The position numbers and the translations under genes were made by a program. Source: Steinernema hermaphroditum (taxonomy: Eukaryota > Nematoda > Chromadorea > Rhabditida > Steinernematidae). From it: a DNA stretch of 64,000 bases. The notes beneath the pieces are model-generated. The model ran no database searches. It was not told the DNA's origin and was given only the letters and a program-made list of their open reading frames with translations. How positions within the stretch are numbered: position 1 is the first letter of the stretch; every line of letters begins with the position of its first letter. The stretch is from positions 12,958,001 through 13,022,000 of the forward strand of contig CM059622.1 in assembly GCA_030435675.1 (NCBI GenBank). The letters are read 5' to 3'. This document shows, piece by piece, positions 1 to 13,039 of this stretch.

Positions 1-1243
1 GTAATCTTGTAATCACACAAATCGGTAACGGTTGTCGATGGCTACGGTAAGCCTTGGGTGAATTTAGCGTATTTGACAACGATATAAAGAGAACCTGTTC
101 TAACCTGATCCAGTTTTCACTTTACAATGTGCATGTTTTGAAGAACGGGCTAAAAGTGGCGAACGCTTATCGTACGTTGTTAATCGAATTACGATATTTC
201 TGCTTGAAAAGGAACGAAAGGGAACAGGCTGAGCACCCTTAGAGCACACAAAATAAATCGCCACATTCTATGGCTATGAAAGACCAATTAACAATTGCAA
301 GAATATCCTAAATTTCGATGCTGTAGACAAACTTCACTGCGGTCTTTTTTATTTTTTAAGCTTAGAAAGGTCGTAACTGTTTGTCCTGGGAAAACTATGT
401 TCCCATATTGATGCCATGGTATTTCCACATGAACTCCTATACGAAAACGTGGTCTCACCCAGCTATAGCACCTAACACGACTATGTATGTAGCATATCAG
501 CAACTGAAAATCCATACATCACTGAAACACATGAACAATCATCCAAGAAAGTCACTTTTTATAGAGATCGGTGAAATGCACCGAACTTCTTTTATTGGAT
601 TGTCATGCTCAAAATGGTGATTTCAGTGAATCTTTGCTGATATAAGCGCGCATATTTCACAGGTGGTTTACGCCTTTTGAATGGTCAGTCCAAGATTACT
701 GTACTTCAAGGGCGTCAGCTCCCTTGAATATTACGGAAGGTTTAGATTCGAGGAATGTTTTGGCGCAATTTTCGACCTCTTTGTCTTATATTTTAAATGC
801 TTTCCACTAATATCCTTCTGTGGATCAAATAGAGCGAAGAAAGGCCGACACATCCTGAGCATGTCCTGCGAAAGGACCGTCAACGCGAAATCGTTCGCCA
901 AATACATAAAGAATGCAAACAAGAAGCATAATTTCATAATTTCAAAAATAATTCATGGTGGTTAGAATAAACTGACATCAACAGTGCATCAACCTATTTG
1001 GATCTGGCACAGAGTAAACTTGGGAATGCTTATCACAGGTGTCGTTTTCGATGTAAAAACCCAACGATTTAGCCGTTCGATGTGCAAAGAATACTTTCGG
1101 GACAGGAATTCCAATTTTTGAAAAAAAACGAAATAATCAAAACAACCATCCAAAAATCACATTTTCCAGTTCTGCACAAATGTCACACCGATCGTAACAT
1201 AACACAAACATTTTGTGTGCACTGACAATAGCTCCTATTTCAG
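1..1243. other. No gene recognised; 5' flank of UVRAG-like gene
   Basis: Short open frames only, none with recognisable motifs or good splice context. Upstream exons of the following gene may lie here, because its first visible exon starts at an acceptor (CTATTTCAG ending at 1243) and not at a convincing ATG. I could not place them. Confidence 0.4.
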
Positions 1244-3662
1244 CCCTTCGACCTCCACAGGATCAAGAAAACGAGTTAAGGAAAGATGTCCAATTTGCAC
1301 AGCAGTTACGAGGTTGATGTGTTCCAAATGTGTCACCAATCGAGGTATGTGTACCTTATCCTTTGGGCTCTATTAGCGAATAGCGGCCAAAAGTATTTTT
1401 GTACGGCCAAAAGTCGGAATAGCGGCCAAAAGTATTTTATCACAATTTTATCACAAACAGAACATGAAATGTTCAATAGTCATCCTCTTCGGGCTCCTCT
1501 TCGGGCTCATCCGATCTTTCTTCGGAGACCGAGATCGATTTGTCAGACCGAGACACTGGCGAGCTTCGCCTTTTTGAGGTGCGCGATAGAACAGCGGACA
1601 CGCTTCTGTCAATAATTCGAGATACCTGTGCGCGTGGAACCATCTTCACATCGGACGGTTGGGCTGCCTATGGAAAAATAGAGGAGCTGGAGATGGAATA
1701 CACCCGCCGATGGGTTAACCATCGGATAAACTTTGTAAATCCAAAGGATAGGACAGTCCACACACAGGGGATAGAAGCCACTTTGGGTGCGATAAAATCA
1801 GACATGCGTCACCTGCGGGGGACATCTACAGAAAAATTTGCCTCCCACCTCTATGAGTACGCTTTTCGTCGCTATTTTGAGAGACAGCGAATTTTCGAGC
1901 ACCTCCTTGTCGAGATGCGGACGATGATGGAATACGAAAACTCATTTAAAACCCCAAAATTCTTTCGGTGTTGACGAGAGCGATAGTGATGACGACTTAC
2001 TAGTCTCTGCGCTGAAAAAAATTTGAAAATTGTGATAAAATTGAAAATTGTGATAAAATACTTTTGGCTTTAAAAAATTACTTTTGGCCGCTTTTCCGAC
2101 ATTTGGCCGTTGAAAAATACTTTTGGCCGCTATTCGCTAATAGCCGGGTAAATTCAAATTCATCTTCAGTGAAATATTCCTCGTCATACGTGAACTACAA
2201 ACAGACCGCTGAAAGAAACGATCAGCTCCTCGAACGGTTCAATGACGAAGTGAAAGGCGACGTAAGAAAGCCTCGATGGCAGTAGTAAAGATTCATTTTT
2301 TCAGTTTAGGAACGGCTGAATGGGGAGCTTGACGCGGTCAAAGATCGAATCCTCGAGCACAAAAGCAGGCTGGAACTGCTGGAGGCTAGGATCGAAGAAA
2401 AGAAGAAAAGCATCGACTTGCTAAAGAAGAAGCTGGCCAAGAGCCAGCACGTTTGGATAAACGTGGAAGAAGGCCAACGGGTCGTCACGAAAAGTCTTTC
2501 TGAAAGGCCGAGAATCACCCAACAGATAGTCAACGAACGAAGGCGGCTGGTATGGGCATCCCATGCTCAAGGTTATAGCTCTCGCATTGCAGCTTGTGAG
2601 CAAGAGAAAGAAGATTGCGGGTCAGCTCTTCGTTTGGATTTTTCCCATTCTGAAGATTTCGGTGTCAATGTTGGAGTCCATTAAGGAAACGTATGTTTGT
2701 GACAAAGGAAACGATTGGAATCGTTCTTTAGAAAACGGAACTCCTGGCAGCTTATTAACTCGGACGACCCTTGTGGAAGTGATCCATTGTTGATGGAAAA
2801 CGAGGATAATCTGTACTCTGTGAGTTGCTCGAACGAACCCATCAAAGAATGCCTTGTGTGCGATTTTTCTGGCTTGGTCACTGTCATAAATTCTCAAGGA
2901 AAATTCCATAAATTTCTCCTAGAAGAAGATCTTTGCAAAGTCTCTATCCACTTTGGGCTTCAAGCTTTAAGCACCGGTCCTCCTTTCCTCCCTCACTTTC
3001 AAAAATTGTCGAAATTCAGATCTCGGGATGTGTCATCAACGAGCACTTCTGCTTCGAGTCGTTGCACCGATCTCTGACCCCCAGAGACGCCCTCGTGCTC
3101 GATCGCACCAACTGTCACGTCTTCGCGGGCCTCAACCTGCTCGCCCAGCTCGTGCACCTTCTTCTGCTGCTTTTTGCAGTTCCAGCGCCCGTTGACGTAA
3201 GATGACACCTCCTACAGCCCATCACTCTGCGCTATTTTCAGCTCAAGCCCAACCAACTCTTCACGCAACCAACTTTCACAAAAACTCTCCTTTCCGAATT
3301 AATCTTCAGCCTCAAAGTCGCTGCAGTGCTCGTCTGCGTAAGCCAGAGGGTTCCCCTAGAGAAGATCGACCTCGGCCATCCTGTAAGGAATCTGCTGCGT
3401 CTCTATGAGAAGATCTGTGATGACATGGCCAAGCGGACGCCATCCACGCAGGTGCACGTCACTTCCAGGCTACCGCTTCTAATATCGTTTCATCTCAGGA
3501 GGTCCTTATTCGATTGCCGGAAGATCTGAAGAAGGAGATCAACGATCTGAAGGATGCGCTGACGTCGAGCGAGTCCAGCGATGTCTTGGTAAGCCTTAGG
3601 TGTGCTTACCGACGATGATCGTCGCTCTATTCTAGGTGCTCGAAGATTGGGTCGCTCTCTAA
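1244..3662 (+). CDS. UVRAG/Vps38-Atg14-like coiled-coil subunit of the class III PI3-kinase complex (5' end missing)
   Basis: Spliced model, all phases agree: 1244-1312, 2170-2261, 2310-2549, 2593-2690, 2732-2819, 3020-3196, 3242-3451, 3499-3588, 3636-3662 (TAA). The first three exons encode a long Lys/Glu-rich coiled coil. Then come the family hallmarks: an Arg-rich NERRRL/LVSKRKKI junction, a QLFVWIFPI segment, YS-ISGC, a hydrophobic LAQLVHLLLLLFAVP stretch and a final helical part ending in HPVRNLLRL. In the UVRAG/Atg14 family this domain follows the coiled coil and binds Vps34/Beclin membranes for autophagy and endosome traffic. The first donor (GTTGAT) is weak, and the intron after it (1313-2169) holds a Merlin transposon. 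AATAAA lies at about 3725. The family call is inference from the motif pattern; UVRAG versus Atg14 is not resolved, and the N-terminal C2 or zinc part was not found. Confidence 0.5.
1370..2143. mobile_element. Merlin (IS1595/ISXO2-like) DNA transposon, internally deleted
   Basis: Terminal inverted repeats of about 80 bp start CTATTAGCGAATAGCGGCC on both ends: left 1370-1455, right 2031-2143 in reverse complement. They contain internally repeated GCGGCCAAAAGTATTTT units. Between them lies a transposase fragment of the ISXO2-like DDE family. The 774 bp size is short for an autonomous Merlin. I see no clear 8-9 bp target duplication (left flank CTTTGGGCT, right flank CCGGGTAAA), so the insertion is probably old or the edges have changed. 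It sits wholly inside intron 1313-2169 of the UVRAG-like gene. Confidence 0.8.
1480..1977 (+). pseudogene. Truncated Merlin transposase (DDE_Tnp_IS1595 / ISXO2-like)
   Basis: The reading frame is open from 1480 to the TGA at 1975-1977; the only in-frame start candidate near the conserved part is a TTG at 1540. A Ser/Asp/Glu-rich leader is followed by the ISXO2 core: DRDTGELRLFEV, then GTIFTSDGWAAYG with the second catalytic Asp, WVNH, and HTQGIEATLGAIK with the C-terminal acid, then a Tyr/Arg-rich helix. The N-terminal zinc finger/HTH and the first catalytic Asp block are missing, which points to an internal deletion. Just after the stop, another frame continues as an acidic tail (DESDSDDDLL), so a 1-nt frameshift probably cut the original C-terminus. 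Not expected to be active. Confidence 0.75.
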
Positions 3663-4152
3663 TCGCTGTTTTCCGGTTGTGTACATAACGCGATGTGTAT
3701 ATTCGTCCCATACGTGTAATCTGTAAATAAAATGGGTGTTCTCGAACAGGAGGAGGCGGAAGTGAGCCCACGCGTTATCTACTTTGTATGGCCATAGTAA
3801 ACAGATGCAAAAACAGCCTTATGTTAGTCTCTCCAAAGGGACAAGGGACAAAGGAACAACCATATACACATCTAATCCATGTCAAAGCAAGTGATACATA
3901 AAACAACCTTGGAGACGGACAAGTCGAAAATTGCTATGAATGATATCACCAAGCGATTTTTATCTAAAAACGAACGGGAAAATCCTCACCGCAGTGAAAC
4001 AAAGGTGACTAATGAGATTTGAAATGCACATTTGTAAGTGAACGTGTGAGTTGTGAGTGTTGACAAAGTCCTTGAAATTCTTTTCCTGAAGTTGCCTGAA
4101 GTCCTGAGCACGGACCTTTTCCTGTTGACCCACGCAGGTGATAAACGTTATA

Positions 4153-4217
4153 TACAGAGTGTCCCAAAACAGGGGATCTGAACAGAGAACTGGAACGTCA
4201 TTTCCTTGAGCTTCCAA
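4153..4217. mobile_element. Possible solo end of a mariner-like element
   Basis: TACAGAGTGTCCCAAAACAG at 4153 resembles the TA plus CAGNGTGTCCCAAAA ends of mariner elements. No partner end or transposase is visible nearby, so this is at best a remnant. Confidence 0.3.
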
Positions 4218-7200
4218 GCGTAAGACGGGTCGGATTCTTGTGCAGTTGAAACAGGGTGAAACCGTCCTTTACAACCACTCGAGACACACACGAGACACAC
4301 AGACTTAATACACAAATGATACACGTCTAGACTGTGTTCCAGAGGGTATGTCTGGGTCAGTTCCCAACATGTTGCTTAGTCGCTATCGGTAAGTTTGACT
4401 TCTTGGGGTTTCAGGATTCGGTTAACCAGTCTTTCGCCATATGCCTGTGAGTGTACTAGATCATCCGAAGCAGCGCTCTAAGCAACGCATACCGATGTGC
4501 CAAAAATTCGATTTTCTAAACAGTATAGATGATAAGTAAAAAGATAAAGATGGTTGGTAAGGCATTTTTCTAGTCCGAACGGATGGTTCATAAGTGAAGT
4601 GTTCACAAGTTCACATAGATTTCGGTCACAATCGGAAATACGGCACGTTTAGAAACAGTGATGATTAAAGGGGCTTCCATTCATTCTGAAGCATGTTTTA
4701 TTAAAATATGCACAAAAATAAAATCATAAATCTGAAATTGAGATGAAAAGGGCTTATCTAAAAGATCTAAACTACTGTAGAAATCCTAATGCATATGAAG
4801 GAGAAAATCACCATTGGACACCTCTAGAAATGTTTCTTAATATCAGACAGTTCTAGAAATTTCTATTAGTAAGATGTGCTGTCGTTGAATCTACCCACCG
4901 ATTGTGTACACAGCCCAGCATTTGCCCATTTGTACACAAAATGGGTAGTCCTCGTCCCTTGAAAAGAGATCCGACGACGGCGAAAACTGAGAAATAGGCG
5001 CTCTTCTTAGGCGGCACGGCGTTCAGAGTTAAACGACGGCGCGCCTACGCGTAATCTAATAGGCTTTGCATGCGTGCTGATACGTGTCTAGTGGCAGCGG
5101 CGAGGGTCAAAGGACGTTCTTGAGACTTTGTAGTGGGGATGATAAGGTGATTCACTCGAAAGTGGCGCGTCGGATCGGCGCGAATTCCAGCGCTAAGTGT
5201 TGCGAATGCGCGCATATTTCCGAGATGACTAATCGGCCGGTTCGAGGAGATGGTCTTCGGTAGGGTGACGTCGACTGTGGTCATTGATATGAGTGGAAAG
5301 GTCGTCGCTGGTGGCGATGGTTTGTGAACTTGAGTGTGCGACTGTGTGGTGCACGTTCTCCTTTTGTGTGTTGTTGTTTTGCTTGGTTCAGTGGTGAGTT
5401 AACTATTCTATAAAATATACAAATGAATGAAGGAAAGAATTACGGTACCTAGTAATTTAAAATGACTGTCCTGGATCCGTGATTTATTATCTCCTCTTGA
5501 ACACTTTTCTTCCCGTTTTCCTATTGTTCGTCAAATGTTTCTGTGGTCATATAGTTTCATTTAAAGTGATCTACAGTATACCAAGCCAATGAGGCACGCA
5601 CACTTTAAACGGCCTTCATTATCTTTAATGTCTTTCTTTCGATGAAATGCGAAACTGTCAGCGACGGGTGAAAGTTAACTTAGTCTTTTTTGTGTTAAGA
5701 TGTGCCAAGAGGCGTTACCAAGTGATCGCAACATTATGTACAGATTAATCAAATGAATGAGAGTCGGTGACGTCAAATGTGGTCAGTGATGTGGGCAGAA
5801 AGGTCGCCGCAAATAGTGTGATCAGTCGGATTGATCAAATCTTACTGTGATGGGTAAAAGTAAAAATTAGAAAAAATTATGGGACTTAATTTATTTGAAG
5901 AATTAATTCATTATAATTAATATTATATTAATTAATATAAGTTTTTTTTATTAGATTTTATTTTGGAAATCTCAAAGGACAACGGCTCCAATGTCGGCAG
6001 TCGTGCCAAAAATGTAATTTCTGTGAGGCGGTTATACTCGAGTATAGACCGAAATAAGGAATTATTTGCATCTGAACTCCACCGAACGTTCTAAGTCCAC
6101 GAATGAACGGTCTCTTAATCGTACCATTTACTGCCACTCGCGATACCTGTACGTGATAGGTCGTGAGAAATTTTGTGTACGTATGTGCTGAACGGACAGA
6201 AGTTAGGGGAGAGCAGTGCTTTGTCCTTTTGCCTATCTGTCATTCCGTCCTTTAAAATTCGGTAATGTTGCAAAGGTCCCTTTTCGGAAGTTTAAGTACT
6301 GGTGCCATTAGGATGTCTGGTCTTTAAAGTCAGTTGAATTTTTAGGGTTCCATCCTCATCTAACTCCGAAGAACCAAAATATTGGGGGCCACTTTTGGTT
6401 CGGCTGGCGGCAGAAACTACGGGATTGCCGCAAATCTTAGGCTTGAGTGGGCGGCGCAGGTGGAAGGCATTGGCGATTGTTGCCCTTGGACGTTGTATGG
6501 CACGATCTAATTTGCTATGGGTACACCTAGAACCATACCGAAATTTTAGCGGCAACCTTTCCTTGTAAATCGAGAGTATAACTACAGGTTCGATAATCTA
6601 GCAGTTTTGATATTTCTCTAAGTCAAAGAGATCACATCGACCACTTCCGACTCGTAGCTAATCATACGATGCATAATCATTGTCTTTATCTGTGTGCTTA
6701 GCCGCGGTTCAACCGTACAACGTCTACAGATTATCGTTCTTTTTGACCTTTATTGAGTGCGTTGGCGTCCGATTTTTTCGCTCTTCATTCGTTTCTTTGC
6801 GTTGCAGCGCACTGATAACACTGATCCATCTTTTATCCTTCCTGAGACCTTTGCCCCCCAGGCAGTTTTCATTACTTTTCGATCGACTATAGAAGCGTGC
6901 ATTGAAATGGAGTGATCTCATAGCATGTGTCCTCAGCGTGTTTCCGTAGGCAAAAAGGCGAAGGAGCATTTAAGCTTTTAAGAACCTTTTTTATACTAAT
7001 AATACTTGCTTGAAATCAAATGGTGTGTGACTCACGATGTGAGTGCAAGACGCGATTTGTTTGTAAACACGACCACCTTCTATCGACGTTTTTTTCATGG
7101 AAAATGACGCATTCGTGTGCTCTTTGTGTATTGTAACCCAGACGCAACATGTTTTTTTGTTTCGTCATATTGTAGTGAAGACAGGAAATACAACTGAGAA

Positions 7201-7587
7201 CGGCACAAACTATGTATCTATCTATGGTAAAGTGTCACTTTCTCCACGTTATCCCCTCGGATACCAAAACACAGTTTTCCAAGTAAAGTAATTTCTTTCC
7301 AACTAAGAAATTTTTTCTGGGAATACCCCGGTTTGTATTCTTTGTGTAGACATAACATACATATTATCGTCTCATAGTGTGGTATTTCTTGTAGTCAAGA
7401 AGGTAGATACAACTGAATTTAGCACAAATCATATCTTTCCTTTCTGCGAAATGCCTCCCCGTCAGCAAGCACAGCTACTCTAATATACTCGAGAAATACT
7501 GGATCGTCAAAAGAAGAAAAATGTCGAGCAGTACTGAACCTATTTAATCTAGTCCTCGACCGTTTCGAAATTTAGTCATATCACATT

Positions 7588-7659
7588 GTCACATTGTAAC
7601 GAACATTACTAGTCACATTGTAACGAACATTACAAGTCACATTGTAACGAACATTACTC
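7588..7659. repeat. Three tandem copies of a 24-bp unit
   Basis: The unit GTCACATTGTAACGAACATT plus four bases occurs at 7588-7611, 7612-7635 and 7636-7659, differing only in the last three positions. Non-coding surroundings; a simple minisatellite. Confidence 0.9.
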
Positions 7660-10600
7660 TATGATCTCTGTTTTGAATGACTCTGTACATTTATGTTAGT
7701 TACTGTGTCTTGAAATAGTTCGCCCTCTGGTCCGTTCAGTTAGGAGTAGAGTCAGACATGCTGTTTGGCCAGGTCTAGACAGTTCACGGCGTTCACATGC
7801 AGTCTGTTAGTCTGCATAAAATATAAAATAAAAAATATAAAAATTTTTTATAAAAAATATAAAAAATAGAGCCACCCTGCTTTTTCAAGGTTTTTTAAGA
7901 AAACCATATTCTCACCGACATTTTGCTGTCAACAGGTGAACGACCATTTCTTCTATCCTACTTTCCTACGTATTGCAAACATTTCGACCACCCCTCTGGA
8001 ACATAAGACGAAATCATTCTTAAGAGTCTGACTGCAAGTTAAGCATTTAAATAGCAACAAACAACGACACTAATAACCGATCCATGCTCCATGCTTCGCT
8101 GCAACCTGGAAGAGTCCCTTCGACATAGTGTTGACCAAGTTGACAAGAGGCTGATATCCTGTCATGTCATTCGGCTGCCTTTAGCTGCTCGCTGTTGTAA
8201 AATTAACACTATTTTTGATTTCTAAACTTTTTGCATCAATCGACGCTTTTAATGATTGATCGCCATGATTGATAAGCATTCTATTTCCGTCCGTAGTACG
8301 TCACTATGCGTGCATCCTCTCTGATAATCTAGTTTGCTATGTTTGCTCTGCGATGCAGACTAATAAAATTTTTTATATATTTCTGATACGTGCAGGTGCA
8401 TACCTAAAGGTCAAAAGAGCGTTTCGAAAATCGTCCCCCGCGCGCTCTCATAAAAGATTTGCGAAATTCGAAATTCATTGTCTGCGCGACGGCGTCTGCC
8501 CCACGTCATTGTCTCTGTCTGCTTCTGAACTGTCTGTCGACATCTTCTTGTTCTTGCACTTTCGATAAAAGGAGACAATGGAAAGGTCGACCTGCTCTTG
8601 ACCCTCTTGCCGAAGATCAGGATATTTCGTACTTTCCCTGTCTGCCCTGAAAGGTCTAGCGATTACCGTATCCGCTTGCGCCCTTTAGACCTTCTGTGAA
8701 CACTGTCCTCTGCCTACTTCGAGCAGATGCAGTAGGTCGAACGCCCACTTCCTACAACCTCGTGTTGAGATATTTTTTGAAGTTCTGAATTCCACGAACG
8801 GTTAACTACAATCCAACATCTAGTAACTTTTGCATGTTAAGGTTGTGCACAATTTTTGGTTCTACAAACCAAAAGCTAACATATAATCAGGAAGTCCAAC
8901 AGGGGCATTCGACCTGACGGGCTTTGCTTTAAGTTCAAATTGTGAAATGCTCATGCTTATCTTATTTGATATTACCCTGGAAAGTCTGGTCCTCTACTAT
9001 ATGCTTCCATAGATCGTGTGGGTTGTCTTGCCACCATAATTTTACATCGCATTCCCGTGCGTCACCATTTCCAGGAACAAGAGGCCTGTAATTCGGCGGT
9101 TTTTATTCAAATCTGTTTTTATCGGCCAGTGACAAGGTAGACCAATGGTTAACGACTTCAATTCAGGATAGTGATCATGACGATCCTCACATAGCATGAT
9201 TATGATCAGACTTCTACTCTCAGAGTCATGGACGTGAGGACAAAGGAAACGGAAACTGTACGTATACGTAGGAGAGCACCTTAACTTCCGGCGCGAATAT
9301 AAAGTCATTTGCGATTATATATGCAGTGGGCAATATTCTCGGACATTCATAGATTACCAGAAAAGGGTTTCCAGAAATTTCGATAGAATTACCACGTGTA
9401 GGGAACCCTACTTTAGGTCTAAAGACTAAAGGTCCTCAACACTTGTAAGGCTGCATTATAAACTATGCAGCTGGAGCGAATTTAGACATCATCCTCGGTT
9501 ATTTATTCTGCACACCGCATTTGTTTTAATGGATTTTGCGGATTGGTAATTGTATTTCTCCCCCGGCTCGACTTTCTCGTCTATGAGTGCCACGCAAGTG
9601 AAGTATGTGACAGGACTACCAAACTGTTCACCCAAACACAGAAACCACAACCAATTTATGATATACAAACTTCGAAGACTGACATACCCAGACAACACAC
9701 GACTATTTACATGGTTTCGTTTTAATAGATTTTGCGGATTGGATACCCTCAAAATAACTCATAATTTCGAAAACGATATGGACTTCATGTTTCTGTAAAT
9801 GCCTCACACATTTCTCCAGTCTTAGCATTTTGACGTAGCTTCTGTTTTGCTCATTTTCTGCCGCTTCATTGTTGTTATGCTTGCATGAATATCGCGGCAT
9901 ATTCATAGATTTTTTTGCTATATGCATTTTAGGTTTCTTAAGACAAACAACACTCTGACGTAGTAGGTTTCGTCAGCACGAAAACAAGTATCGAGAATGG
10001 TCTATTTTCAAATCGCATCCGGTGGATTCACTTCCGCAATCAGTACGACAAAAGTGCGCTTCTTTCACTTCTACTACATCTTTGAGATATAGCTGATAAA
10101 GCGAAAGGGGTTCTTCTTAAGCCTTGAAATGTTTCATCACCTCTGTGTCCTTTCAAGATAGTTATTGGAAAGACAAAAAGTACAGTCGATAACGAAAACA
10201 TTCCGATTGTCTTCGAATATATTTCGATATTTTTGTTCAGCATGATTTTTTTTTTTCAAGACGCCTGTTACGGTCTCTACAGAATTTTTAGACACTAATG
10301 GCCCTATTGTCTCTTATATAATCCTTTCGGAAATATCTTACTTCCAATTCTCATCCGAAGCTCCTTTCTCAATTCCGAAAAAAAAGCAACAAAATAAAAC
10401 AAAAATAAAAGTCACATAGACCTGTCTCGTTTAGGCATTCGACAATGAATGAGAGCAAACGAGACAGACTGTCTACATGTCTCCATATGAAACAATGCAT
10501 CGCTTTTTCATTTTGCCGCGACCTCTATACCAAGCAACATTCGTTTGACTTCTATTTTTACGCTTGAACCTGTCATCTTCTTTTCATGAGTCGGCACCCA

Positions 10601-11358
10601 TTTAAATGCCTGGACTTTGCTCTGTATGGTATAGGGCACTGTCTTCTTATGTCTTTTCTTTACTACTCACCCTAAGCTCGATGTCCTGAGTATTCATAAA
10701 AACGCGCAGCGTCAAATCCTCATGAATCAACACTTAATATAGAAATCTGCATGTTCAGTACAAAAACAACACATGCACTATAGGGTTTACTATATCTAGA
10801 GCAGTGGTTTTAGGCCTCAGATCTTTGGTCATAGACAACTGTGGGTTCACAAGTCATTTTTGGGCAATTTTTCTTTATCTACGTTCCTACTGCTCGAGAC
10901 CTTTGGGTGACACCTTTGAACCGCTCTGATGGGGATATTTTGCAGCTTTTTTCCTATGTTAAGAAGCTTGCTATCGGCGTAGTCCATAAATAGTGCCCCT
11001 ACATCTAACTGCATCCAAATCCTTTATTCGCATGCCTCCAGTAATGTGTCCTAAAATAGCTCTTTAAATGTCAAACGCCGTGTGAATTGACCACTTCCGC
11101 TCACCTGGAGCGTTAAATGCATCCCTAAAACACACGCATTTGTCCCTCGTTTTCTTTATATTCAGGCACTTACCCTCCGTCCCTAATGGAGTGGATTCGG
11201 TGGGTGGCATGCATCTGCTGTAAGCGATATCGTCGCGCGCTCATTTGCGATGGGCGGAGCGTGACTCGGCCGCCTAAACCCAGATCCCACCTCCCGCGAC
11301 GATTTAAAATTCGACGATTTTTCAGATTTTATTGTTATTTACTTGATCCTCCACAAAG

Positions 11359-13037
11359 ATGGCCGCCGTGAAACTGAGCTGTCTTCTCCTTTGCCTTTGC
11401 GCCTTCCTCACAGTCTCCTCCAAAATCCACAAGAAGAAGTTCGTTGCGCCCGGAATGAATCCCGACATGTTTCCCGTAAGCAAGACCGTCTCCAACCGGC
11501 CCTAACCACCGCATTTAGGAGCAGACCTTCGACGCGAGTTTAGCGATATGCAGCTCCAATGAGCCATGTGGATACTACGGGTTCTCTCTGCACGATCGCG
11601 AGAAAGTGCACTGGGTGCAGTCATGGTAAGGGATTTTGTCGTTTTGTGGGATTCGATTGTCTCTGAAGTGACCTTTTTTGTTTTTGTTTTGAAAAGGTTA
11701 CACGAAATCAAAGAAATATAGTAAACAATTAAACAATGCGCGAGTGCTTGTGAATTGAAATACAAAAAGTAATGTTTGAAGGGCAGCAGAAATAGGATCA
11801 AAAAGTAGAGTCCTACGGTAATAACAATAAGGTAACCAAAGTTACATAGAAACGACATCAAGATCCCTTGCTTACTGGGGCTTAGATAGTTGACTCGTTC
11901 CAAAAAAAGTCACTTACGATGAACGATAGACACCTATAGGAACACATTCCAAAGAACACCCACGACCCACCTGCCAAGCGGGCGGAATGTCAATTTTTTA
12001 TGCCCCATGTAACAGGCGGAAGCGTCACGTAGCTTCAACGCCCTCCGTTCGAACGACAGCTTGGAGGGTCGCCACTAATCATCTGAAGATAACATTACAA
12101 TTTAGTGGACACTTTTTGGAGACAAGACCAAAGGTCAATACGAGTTTAGTCTCTCGAATCAATGGCGGACAACGCCATGGGAGATACCAATTACGGCAAA
12201 AAACATCATATATCACAGGCTTTCTTGTTCTCTTAGATTAGTAAACTGTACTCGGGAATTGCTGGGCACGATTCCCGAGTAGAGTTTAGTAATACCATCA
12301 TTCTGTACGGGTATTAAAGCGGCGACTGGTTCAAGGCTCAGGAGGCACAACAGCCATCGCCGGCTCGACTAGTGGCGTAGCCGTCTGTGGTCGGGAAGTT
12401 ACGACGGTCTTCTTGGCCAGGTGAATCGCACTACGGATCACTAGTGCTTCATGTCTTCTGGGAGCCACTGCATTAGAAACGGTGGTCAAGAACAATCACT
12501 CGATCACTCGACTCATTACTGGAAGAGCGAAGGACCACTGATATGACTATGAATATGACGCCACTGACACTACTTAAAGACCCAAGGACCAGTATCTACA
12601 TAAAGTTAAAATTGGATTGAAATCCACCTAAAACTAAAGAAAGATTTTAATTACACTCAATCTAGGACGTGCGGATATAGCACTACGGTGGGGTGATAAA
12701 CGAATTTGAACACTTGCACCCAATCTTCGGGGAATGACTCTGCCTCTTTTCTGTAAAACACCCACTCTTTCGGGGAGTCTGCAGCTTTTCTTCAAAGCAA
12801 TTAGCTTTCATTTGCTTTTCTCAAAAACCACTTATAGCGCTGATTAAGCCGGCTGCATCTTGAAGTAAACAAGTAGCTACGGTAGCCCCACACCACCATC
12901 TAATCTCATCGCTCTTCTTTAGGTGTCGCTGCTCGAAAGTCCAAGAGTGCGTCTACGGCTACACGGACATGCGAATGCACGTCTACAAGCACTTCTGCGT
13001 GAATCGAGACGAAATCCCAGCGCACCTAATGCACTAG
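11359..13037 (+). CDS. Small secreted cysteine-rich protein, family not recognised
   Basis: Three exons with consistent phases: 11359-11475, 11519-11625, 12923-13037 (TAG). The product is about 112 aa. It begins with a clear signal peptide (KLSCLLLCLCAFLTVSS, residues 5-21), followed by a basic KIHKKK stretch and six cysteines in the mature part (CSSNEPCGYYG, SWCRC, ECVYGYTD, HFCV), probably three disulfides. The ATG at 11359 is followed at once by the signal core and is preceded by ACAAAG. Intron 1 is 43 bp; intron 2 is unusually long (1297 bp) and holds an imperfect palindrome. The Cys spacing and the Y-T-D-M-R-M block look conserved, but I cannot name the family. Function unknown; extracellular. 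Confidence 0.7.
12238..12292. repeat. Imperfect palindrome within intron 2 of the Cys-rich gene
   Basis: TAGTAAACTGTACTCGGGAA at 12238 pairs with the reverse complement of 12270-12292 around a 9-base loop. It may be the end of an inserted foldback element or a regulatory hairpin. Nothing else is recognisable in the 1.3 kb intron. Confidence 0.6.
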
Positions 13038-13039
13038 AA

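Larger units (their letters stand above)
3780..11358. other. Gene-poor 7.5 kb interval
   Basis: Only short open frames without motifs, conserved splice patterns or codon bias. Items noted: a solo mariner-like end at 4153-4180, an AT-rich palindromic tract at 5890-5940, a similar GGTGACGTC..GTGGTCA block at about 5264 and 5767, a 3 x 24 bp tandem repeat at 7588-7659, and a direct repeat TTTTAATRGATTTTGCGGATTGG at about 9524 and 9720. I see no RNA gene. Confidence 0.5.

Noticed and set aside
1480..1977. Bacterial insertion sequence or recent horizontal transfer
   Set aside because: The transposase is IS1595-like, but eukaryotic Merlin elements belong to the same superfamily and the TIR form and intron position fit Merlin.
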